Below are positions 58,206 to 64,000 of a stretch of DNA of 64,000 nucleotides, in pieces. A model generated the notes under the pieces. It was given only the letters and a program-made list of their open reading frames with translations. It had not been told where the DNA came from and searched no databases. The DNA is taken from NCBI GenBank assembly GCA_052117605.1, contig JBQKIT010000001.1. One strand, 5' to 3'. The stretch's first letter is position 1. Each line of letters opens with the position of its first letter. A program made the position numbers and the translations under genes. The stretch comes from CAG-791 sp000431495. Its GTDB lineage: Bacteria > Bacillota > Clostridia > Lachnospirales > Lachnospiraceae.

Positions 58206-58775
58206 ATGAAAACAAAAAGACTGAGAATACTCTTTATCGGCAACAGCCATACCTATTACAATGACATGCCGAGAATGGTAAAAAGAAGATTTGATGAGGA
58301 AGGCTGCGACTGTGAAGTGACGATGCTGGCACATCCCGGATGGTTTCTTGCGCAGCACGTGGAAGAGCCTGATGTTCGCTTCAATATTCGATTTGGGGAT
58401 TATGATTATGTCGTTCTGCAGGAGCATGCGCATCCCTTTGGCCCGGAAGAAAAGTTTTTTGAGGCAGTCCGGACACTGACAAGCTGGATCAGGGAGGCTG
58501 GCAGCACGCCGGTAATCTATATGACCTGGGCGAAGAAGACGGAACCGGAAATGCAGCGGCGAATGACGGAGGCTCACACAAAGATCGCGGAGGAGACGGG
58601 AGCTCTCCTTGCACCCGTTGGAAGAGAGTGGTGGGGCTACAAGGACAGCTGGCCGGATCTTGAAATGTATGCGGAGGATGGACAGCACGCTTCTCCTGCC
58701 GGATCGGATTTTGCGGCGAAGCTTATCTGGGATACGATCCAGACAGATATCGAACGGAAGAACTGCGGGCGGTGA
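58206..58775 (+). CDS. SGNH/GDSL-type hydrolase
   Basis: 189-aa hydrolase. RILFIGNSHTYYNDMPRMVK carries the nucleophilic Ser (about 14); ADHYVVLQEH-like block reads YDYVVLQEHAHPF, and the catalytic Asp/His pair is EDGQHASPAG near 157-166. Such enzymes deacylate sugars or lipids; no signal peptide is present, so it acts in the cytoplasm. GGAGGGG is 10 bp before ATG 58206; ATG 58197 is an alternative start. Chromosomal gene flanking the element. Confidence 0.85.
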   Translation: MKTKRLRILFIGNSHTYYNDMPRMVKRRFDEEGCDCEVTMLAHPGWFLAQHVEEPDVRFNIRFGDYDYVVLQEHAHPFGPEEKFFEAVRTLTSWIREAGSTPVIYMTWAKKTEPEMQRRMTEAHTKIAEETGALLAPVGREWWGYKDSWPDLEMYAEDGQHASPAGSDFAAKLIWDTIQTDIERKNCGR

Positions 58776-58824
58776 GATAATGTATCTTTGCTGAGGCATC
58801 CCCGTCGAGGCATTCCTGTAAATC

Positions 58825-59055
58825 AGGATGCTTTTCCGGGAGGAAATGCATCCTCGGCATGCTTTTTTGTTCCACAGGGATTATTTCTTCCGTCCGGATG
58901 CATCCCTGACTCGCTCTTTTGTTCCGAAGGGATTATTTCTTCTGCCCGAATGCATCTCTGGCATGCTTTTTTGTTCCGAAGGGATTATTTCTTCTGCCCG
59001 AATGCATCTCTGGCTTGCTTTTTTATTCCATAGGGATGCATCCCCGGCTGAAAAA
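58825..59055. repeat. 52-bp tandem repeat, about 4.5 copies
   Basis: Units start with GGGATTATTTCTTC at 58877, 58929 and 58981, each exactly 52 bp apart, with a partial upstream unit from 58825 and a partial unit from 59033. Each holds GAATGCATCTCTGG or GGATGCATCCCTGA and then GCTTTTTTGTTCC. The region lies between the SGNH gene and ppk2, and the second and third units are almost identical. The whole 58776-59235 gap has no supported gene. Confidence 0.85.
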
Positions 59056-59235
59056 TGCACCCCTGACCGGCTATCCCCTAAAATAAAGGTATCTATTTAG
59101 CGCCCATCTCGAATTTGCCTGCAAGCAGTCAATTCACGTTGAAATGTGGCAGGCGCTAAACAGATACAAATAAAGATGAAGACAGATATCTGAGTGTACA
59201 GATTCATGTGATATTTAAACGAGAGGAGGAGCATC

Positions 59236-60165
59236 ATGGGCAAGGAAGAGAGAAAACGATTGGAGCAGTATTGCTACGATGGATCCAGACATTTCTCCAT
59301 CAGGGAGGCTTCAACGAAAGAGACTTCGCTTTGCAGTGACAAGGTAGAAGCTTTGGTGCAGATGGAGAAGAACAACGCGAAGATGGACGAGCTGCAGGCG
59401 AAACTCTACGCTGCCAAAAAAGAGGGCGTGATCTTCCTGTTTCAGGCGATGGATGCAGCCGGCAAGGACGGAACAATCCGCTCCGTGCTGACCTGTCTCT
59501 CGCCTCACGGTGTTCATGAGGCTGCCTTCAAGGCACCGTCATCGGATGAACTGGCGCACGATTTTCTCTGGAGAATTGTGAAGCAGGTGCCGGCAAAGGG
59601 AGAGATTGCCATTTTCAACCGGTCTCAGTACGAGGATGTACTGATTGGAAAAGTCCGGGAGCTATACCGCAAACAGGCCCATGCGGACCGCATCGATGAA
59701 GATACGGTCATGGAGGATCGGTATGCCGACATCCGCAATTTCGAAAAATATCTGTACCGGAACAGCATTCGCACGGTAAAGATTTTCCTGCATGTCTCAA
59801 AGGATGAGCAGGCGCTGCGCTTCCTGTCCAGAATCGAGGAGCCGGAGAAGAACTGGAAGTTTTCGGCGGGTGACTGGGAAGAGCGGGCTTACTGGGATGC
59901 CTACCAGAAAGCCTTCGAGGATGCAATCAACGCAACTGCAACCAGGGAAGCTCCGTGGTATGTCGTGCCGGCGGATCACAAGTGGTACATGCGGTATCTG
60001 GTCAGCGAAATTCTCTGCGACACGCTGATCGACATGGATCCTCAATATCCGGAGGTTACCAGCGAGCGGCTTGCGGAGTTTGAGAAGCTTCGTGATTCTA
60101 TTGCGAAGGAGCTGCCGGAGGAGAAGCTGGAGAAATTCAGAAAAAAGAACGAGAAGAGCAAATAA
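59236..60165 (+). CDS. ppk2: Polyphosphate kinase 2 family protein
   Basis: 309-aa PPK2-type kinase. Walker A: FQAMDAAGKDGTIRSVL near 73-89; Walker B/lid: AIFNRSQYEDVLIGKVRELY near 125-144; DWEERAYWDAYQKAFEDAI and APWYVVPADHKWYMR near 215-250 are also family boxes. These enzymes transfer phosphate between polyphosphate and nucleotides; the class (ADP, AMP or GDP) cannot be told from sequence alone. GAGAGGAGGAG precedes ATG 59236. Unrelated to the ICE. Confidence 0.92.
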   Translation: MGKEERKRLEQYCYDGSRHFSIREASTKETSLCSDKVEALVQMEKNNAKMDELQAKLYAAKKEGVIFLFQAMDAAGKDGTIRSVLTCLSPHGVHEAAFKAPSSDELAHDFLWRIVKQVPAKGEIAIFNRSQYEDVLIGKVRELYRKQAHADRIDEDTVMEDRYADIRNFEKYLYRNSIRTVKIFLHVSKDEQALRFLSRIEEPEKNWKFSAGDWEERAYWDAYQKAFEDAINATATREAPWYVVPADHKWYMRYLVSEILCDTLIDMDPQYPEVTSERLAEFEKLRDSIAKELPEEKLEKFRKKNEKSK

Positions 60166-60207
60166 TAAATGGAAAGCAAGGCAGCTGCTGAGAACGTAAA
60201 AATAAAA

Positions 60208-60248
60208 CTGTGGTCGACGGAGATTGCCTCTGCCGGCCACAGCATTTT
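60208..60248 (+). terminator. Terminator after ppk2
   Basis: CTGTGG (60208-60213) pairs with CCACAG (60237-60242), with inner GACGGAG/CTCTGCC partly pairing, followed by CATTTTC. Confidence 0.65.
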
Positions 60249-60368
60249 CAAAATATCTTTCAGAACATTCAAGTCCGATTAAATCTGACGTTTTCCCTCT
60301 TTGGCGTATGCATCTGTCCGGATCGGCATCGTGCATTCCCATTGCCTCCGGAATGGTAACAGAAGGAA

Positions 60369-61916
60369 TCAGTGCTGTACATTGTCGGTGTTGCCCCAAA
60401 GCTTTGAGAGCGGCACTGCCTGTGCGAGCTCTTCAATCAGCTCATCGTCAAAATTGTGCTTCACGCAGCAGTCTCTGCCCAAAATCATGACGGCCTCGTC
60501 GCCCTCCGAAGATGTCGGCCAGGAAGGAAGCTCGCTCATTTCCGGATTTCCGGTTTTTGCAAAATTCATGATTGATTCGAACATCTGCTCCTGCAGCTTA
60601 TCCGATACTCCCGGAACATTGGCGACAGGAACGAGGTCAATGTTGTGGAAGAAGAAGGGCAGATCGGAGCAGTGCCATGCACACTTGCCGTTGTCTACCG
60701 GGAAATCAAAATCAAACAGGTACGCATAGGTAGGTGCCTGCGGGAAAGCAGCCTTCTGCTTGATGAGTCTCTTGGAGGGACGGCGGAAGAGATAGTCAAG
60801 AACCGTAGCATCGATCAGCTTGTGACCGGGGTATGCGGCACGGAACAGCTCTGTGATCTTCCCGGCATGATCTCCGAAATAGGCGCGAACGCGTTCTTCC
60901 ATCTCTTCTTCGCTCATTTCGTACTTGTTATATCCGGTTGGCTGGAAAGCAAATTCTCCGAACACAGTGCCAACCATGAGAGGAGTATTCTTCGTTCTTT
61001 CACGGAATCCGCAGACGGTGGGATCGCCCAGATACCAGTCATTCACGAACGGTGCCTGTCCGACATAGCCGCCTGCTGCCTGCACGGAGGGAGCGACCTT
61101 CTCATAGGCTTCCACGAGCTGCGGATAGGGAATGGTCTCCAGCACAGAAACATCGTCGGTGTTCAGCTCCTTCAGCATCGCAGATACAATGGCGGTTCCG
61201 TCTCCGCTTCCTTCTGCAAGGACGCCTGGCTCAATGCAGCCGCTGATTACAATGCCTCTCTGGAAAAGGCCGTCTGCTGCCGGAATCTGGCAGAGATCAG
61301 TCACCTTCATTCCGCCGCCGGACTGACCGAAGATCGTGACATTGTCCGGATCTCCGCCGAAGGCAGCAATATTTTCCTTCACCCACGCAAGAGCTGCCAC
61401 CATGTCTGCATGGCCGCAGTTGCCGGAATTGGCGTACTTCTCGCCGAACGGAGCAAGGTCGAGATAGCCAAGGATATTGAGACGGTGATTGATGGTGACT
61501 ACCACGACGTCACCGCGGGTTGCCATGGCTGCACCGTCATAGCAGAGCTGTTCAATGGAAGAGCCTGCAGAGTAACCGCCGCCATGGAGCCATACCATGA
61601 CCGGCTTTTTCGCGTTGTGATCCAGTGATGTTGTCCAGATGTTCAGATTCTGGCAATGCTCGTCCTGCGGCCAGTAGGCGTGCGGAACCATGAGCTCTCC
61701 GTTCGGCGTCTCCTGGTGCATGAGCGGGCAGACAAAGCCATAGCTCAACGCATCCTTTATACCCTCCCAGGGCTCCACCGGAGTCGGCGGCATGTAGCGT
61801 TCAGCCTCTGCGTAATGAATCCCCTTGAAAATGTAGGCCCCGTCGAAGAAATATCCCCGAAGGACTCCCTTTGTGGTTTTCGCCAGTGTGCTCTCGTTGC
61901 ATTTGAATGCTTTCAT
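60369..61916 (-). CDS. Carboxylesterase type B
   Basis: 515-aa alpha/beta hydrolase of the para-nitrobenzyl esterase family. The oxyanion loop VWLHGGGYSAGSS lies near 111-123, the nucleophile motif is IFGQSGGGMKV near 196-206 (Gln replaces the more usual Glu before Ser), and the His region is WHCSDLPFFFHN near 430. Start at 61916 (MKAFKCNESTLAKTTKGVLR); GGGGG TTAA lies upstream. No signal peptide. It cleaves carboxyl esters, substrate unknown. Divergent from the YdcF-type gene, with 210 bp of promoter region between. Confidence 0.92.
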   Translation of the reverse strand: MKAFKCNESTLAKTTKGVLRGYFFDGAYIFKGIHYAEAERYMPPTPVEPWEGIKDALSYGFVCPLMHQETPNGELMVPHAYWPQDEHCQNLNIWTTSLDHNAKKPVMVWLHGGGYSAGSSIEQLCYDGAAMATRGDVVVVTINHRLNILGYLDLAPFGEKYANSGNCGHADMVAALAWVKENIAAFGGDPDNVTIFGQSGGGMKVTDLCQIPAADGLFQRGIVISGCIEPGVLAEGSGDGTAIVSAMLKELNTDDVSVLETIPYPQLVEAYEKVAPSVQAAGGYVGQAPFVNDWYLGDPTVCGFRERTKNTPLMVGTVFGEFAFQPTGYNKYEMSEEEMEERVRAYFGDHAGKITELFRAAYPGHKLIDATVLDYLFRRPSKRLIKQKAAFPQAPTYAYLFDFDFPVDNGKCAWHCSDLPFFFHNIDLVPVANVPGVSDKLQEQMFESIMNFAKTGNPEMSELPSWPTSSEGDEAVMILGRDCCVKHNFDDELIEELAQAVPLSKLWGNTDNVQH

Positions 61917-62126
61917 ATTAACCCCCTTGTGTATGTCAGATCGATGGATCGATCGACAGAAATAAATTGGAACTTTGTCCCCCAATCAGTAACAGAATAT
62001 CATATCGGAAGCTGTGTATGGAACATTTGTTTTGCTATACTTTTATCTGTAGAAAATACAGGCAGAATGATCGGGAGACAAAATCTCTTCGATGACAAGG
62101 CTTCTGTAACAGAGAGGAGAACTGCG
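61917..62126. promoter_or_regulatory. Divergent promoter region
   Basis: Between the esterase (minus) and YdcF-like gene (plus). It contains the dyad GATCGATGGATCGATC near 61942 and AT-rich stretches. TATACT near 62037 is a possible -10 element for the plus gene. No RNA gene seen. Confidence 0.4.
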
Positions 62127-62903
62127 ATGGCTCATACTCTGATTGGCATCATACCGGCACTTATCTGCGTGGCCTATGGAATCTGCATTCTGTGCGTGGG
62201 TTCGGGTTCAGGATTTTTTCTCGTGTGGTTTCTTCTGGCCGCAGTGATTCTCCTGCAGACGTTTCTGCCTGCATTGCCGGAGGCATACGCTGTATGGATC
62301 CATGCGGCACGTATTCTTCTCCGGCTGTTCCGGATCCTGTTTGCAGTGGTGGTTGGTATCACGTGGCTCCTGATCGGAACGCAGTTTTCTGCAAAGGGTG
62401 ACGCCAATCTGGATTACATGATCGTACTCGGCTCACAGGTGAGAGCCGATGGACCTGCGGTCATAACAAAATATCGTCTGGACAGAGCAAGGGAATATCT
62501 GAAGGACCATCCGGAGACCGTATGCATTGTTTCGGGCGGTCAGGGGAAGAACGAGCCGGCGCCGGAAGCCGTCATCATGAAACAATACCTAGTCCAAAAA
62601 GGAATTCCGGAAGAACAGATTCTTACGGAGGACCGCTCGCTCAATACGATAGAAAATATCCGGAACAGCAAAGCGATGATTCTGAAACAGAAGAGCGCGG
62701 AAGAAAACGGGGAAATCGAGGACCGTGTCGGCATTGTAACCAATAATTTCCATGTATTTCGAGGCGTCATGCTGGCGCGTCATGCCGGATTTCGGAAGGT
62801 TTCCGGGATTGCGGCATATACCAATCCGTTCTATCTTCCGAATAACATGCTCCGGGAAACCTGCGGAATTCTGAAGGATTTTCTGTGCGGAAACTTCCTG
62901 TAG
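62127..62903 (+). CDS. YdcF/ElyC-SanA family membrane protein (DUF218)
   Basis: 258-aa protein from ATG 62127, preceded by AGAGAGGAGA (62111-62120); the frame is open further upstream, but only this start has a ribosome site. Three or four membrane helices occupy about 1-90. The DUF218 domain follows: YMIVLGSQVRADGPAVITKY, CIVSGGQGKNEPAPEA, EDRSLNTIENIRNSKAM and VTNNFHVFRGVMLARHAGF. Members act in envelope metabolism or antibiotic tolerance; the reaction is unclear. Confidence 0.87.
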   Translation: MAHTLIGIIPALICVAYGICILCVGSGSGFFLVWFLLAAVILLQTFLPALPEAYAVWIHAARILLRLFRILFAVVVGITWLLIGTQFSAKGDANLDYMIVLGSQVRADGPAVITKYRLDRAREYLKDHPETVCIVSGGQGKNEPAPEAVIMKQYLVQKGIPEEQILTEDRSLNTIENIRNSKAMILKQKSAEENGEIEDRVGIVTNNFHVFRGVMLARHAGFRKVSGIAAYTNPFYLPNNMLRETCGILKDFLCGNFL

Positions 62904-62994
62904 GGCTGTATTCCGGGAAAAGCTGTCATGACAGCCGGGATTTCTGCTATCATAGAATCTACTCTGAAAAGAGAAAAGAGGAGGACAAAAAACA

Positions 62995-63420
62995 ATGGTA
63001 GATCAGAACTGTGCATATTGTATGGAAGGTGAACTGGTTGCAGCATTCGGAATTAAAATTTGCGAGCTTGAAAGCTGCAAGGTATATCTGTTCAAAGAGC
63101 AGAGCCACCCGGGCCGTGTCATCGTAGCGCACAAGAAGCATGTCAGCGAGATTACAGAGCTCACCGCAGAGGAAAGAGCTGCTTAAATCGAAGACATCAA
63201 TAAAGTGGCTGCAGCAATGCATGAGATTTTCCATCCGGATAAGGTGAATTACGGGGCATATGGAGATACCGGACATCATCTTCATTTCCATCTGGTGCCG
63301 AAGTACAAAGACGGTTATGAATGGGGCGGCGTGTTTGCCATGAACCCCGGAGAGAAGACTCTGACAGAGGAAGCCTATCAGGAAATGGTTGAGAAGTACC
63401 GCAAGGCGCTGGCACAATAA
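62995..63420 (+). pseudogene. HIT family protein with internal stop codon
   Basis: One frame of 141 sense codons interrupted by TAA at 63184-63186 (codon 64). Before it: CAYCMEGELVAAFGIKICEL and HPGRVIVAHKKHVSEITELT; after it: DINKVAAAMHEIFHPDKVNY and the histidine triad GDTGHHLHFHLVPKYKDG. The two pieces join perfectly into a normal-length HIT nucleotide hydrolase/transferase. Either a recent nonsense mutation or a read error. Re-initiation at 63217 would give a fragment without the first strands. Confidence 0.88.
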
Positions 63421-63477
63421 GGACGAAGCGAGAAAAGCACCGGAGAAGATAACGGGACCGTTTCGGAGAATACAGCG

Positions 63478-63503
63478 AGGGAAGCTCTTAGCGAGCTTCC
63501 CTT
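63478..63503. terminator. Bidirectional terminator
   Basis: AGGGAAGCTC (63478-63487) pairs with GAGCTTCCCT (63493-63502), then TGTTTTG. It overlaps the stop of the TetR gene on the minus strand. Confidence 0.8.
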
Positions 63504-64000
63504 GTTTTGATTTCGATCATCAGTGTCTGCTGCGTGGAAGCAGGCATCATTTCCCGGAGCATTTCGGCAAGTTGCTGCGGTGTTTCACGGAAGCCTCGTC
63601 CGATCCATTCGTCCAGGAGTCCGAACAGGCCATAGGAATAAAAGCGGGCCTCATAGGCTTGTGCCGGTGTCGTTTCGCTTTTTGCGGACATGACATGACA
63701 GAACGCATCATAGACGCAGGGAAGCTGCTCTGCATGGTAGATTGTCTCCAGCACAGGCTGGATCGAGGCGTTGAAGGCGAAAAAGTCCTCCACGTTCTCA
63801 GCCGTGTAGCGGCGGCAGTCCCTCATGCCGTGCTCACCGGCCCATTGATACCACAGAAGGACCAGCTTGAAGGTCAGAGCCTCATCCTTGCTTTCAAAAT
63901 TCCGGAACCACGTGGAGCGGTTGACGCCGGCGGCTTCCGTGATTTCCGTCACTGTAATTTTCTCAAAAGACTTTTCCTTCATGGCACGAAGAAGCGCATC
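63488..64000 (-). CDS. TetR family regulator, 5' end outside window
   Basis: At least 170 codons, reading in from the right edge. The helix-turn-helix is KSFEKITVTEITEAAGVNRS followed by TWFRNFESKDEAL, preceded by the DALLRAMKE that usually starts the domain, so only about 10-15 residues are missing. A C-terminal ligand-binding region follows (FYSYGLFGLLDEWIGRGF). The ATG at 63982 is internal to the domain and unlikely to be the start. Target unknown. Confidence 0.85.
   Translation of the reverse strand, partial: DALLRAMKEKSFEKITVTEITEAAGVNRSTWFRNFESKDEALTFKLVLLWYQWAGEHGMRDCRRYTAENVEDFFAFNASIQPVLETIYHAEQLPCVYDAFCHVMSAKSETTPAQAYEARFYSYGLFGLLDEWIGRGFRETPQQLAEMLREMMPASTQQTLMIEIKTREAR

Noticed and set aside
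58825..59055. CRISPR array
   Set aside because: The units are contiguous 52-bp tandem repeats with no distinct spacers, and no cas genes occur in the window.
58788..59100. Two overlapping frames through the 52-bp repeats (WHAFLFRRDYFFCPN-like peptides)
   Set aside because: The peptides only mirror the tandem DNA repeat; there is no ribosome site.
61656..62126. Long N-terminal extension of the YdcF-like protein (open from 61656)
   Set aside because: This stretch lies opposite the esterase gene, and a strong ribosome site stands just before ATG 62127.

Overview
The window looks like a piece of a gut Clostridia (Lachnospiraceae-like) chromosome. The basis is the Firmicutes-type gene starts with strong AGGAGG ribosome sites, an integrative conjugative element (ICE) backbone typical of Lachnospiraceae (DUF6462 excisionase-like proteins, RepA/DUF6017, ParA/ParB, PcfB, VirD4, Maff2, DUF4316, MobC/MobP relaxase), and the tet(W)/tet(40) cargo. 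The assignment rests on gene content only; no rRNA or tRNA is present.

Layout. (1) 1-587 is the 3' end of chromosomal lysS. (2) About 590-17619 is the left half of a resident ICE: two small excisionase-like proteins, a leader with a clear attenuator, a repA/parA/parB-type replication and partition module, a surface-protein operon with its own SipW-type signal peptidase and a 1376-aa glycine-rich adhesin, then pcfB, a frameshifted virD4 and a Maff2 gene that is cut off. (3) 17602 to about 33940 is a nested foreign block that replaces the ICE's whole mating-pore region. It holds tet(W) and tet(40), an inverted stretch of a second ICE (maff2, virD4 split by a group II intron, pcfB, repA), a serine recombinase lacking its catalytic domain, a Fur-type regulator with a QueD-like protein, and a MobQ mobilization module with a recognisable oriT. 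The MobQ relaxase runs in frame into the C-terminal half of the resident ICE's topoisomerase III, giving one 715-aa chimeric ORF. (4) About 33940-57852 is the right half of the resident ICE: DUF4316 protein, MobC, MobP relaxase, a complete type 3 BREX phage-defence operon (37948-50465) with an additional translationally coupled gene, then regulators (XRE, S24/LexA-like), a Y-family DNA polymerase, further small genes, a third excisionase-like gene and an integrase cut to its first 88 residues. (5) 57880-64000 is chromosomal: a glycoside-hydrolase remnant, an SGNH hydrolase, a PPK2 kinase, a carboxylesterase, a YdcF-family protein, a HIT gene with an internal stop, and a TetR regulator running off the edge.

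How it works together. The resident ICE appears immobile: the integrase is truncated, the resident coupling-protein gene is frameshifted, and no VirB4, VirB6 or other pore gene remains. Two relaxases and two candidate transfer origins survive, so mobilization by a helper remains possible. What is probably selected now is cargo: two tetracycline resistance genes of different mechanism, BREX defence, and a secreted surface structure.

The most interesting items are the relaxase-topoisomerase chimera, the mosaic BREX methyltransferase (AT-rich catalytic/recognition core between GC-rich ends), the additional BREX-operon gene, the recurrent ACAACTGAATA-plus-terminator leaders, and a virD4 whose frame is restored exactly if the group II intron splices.
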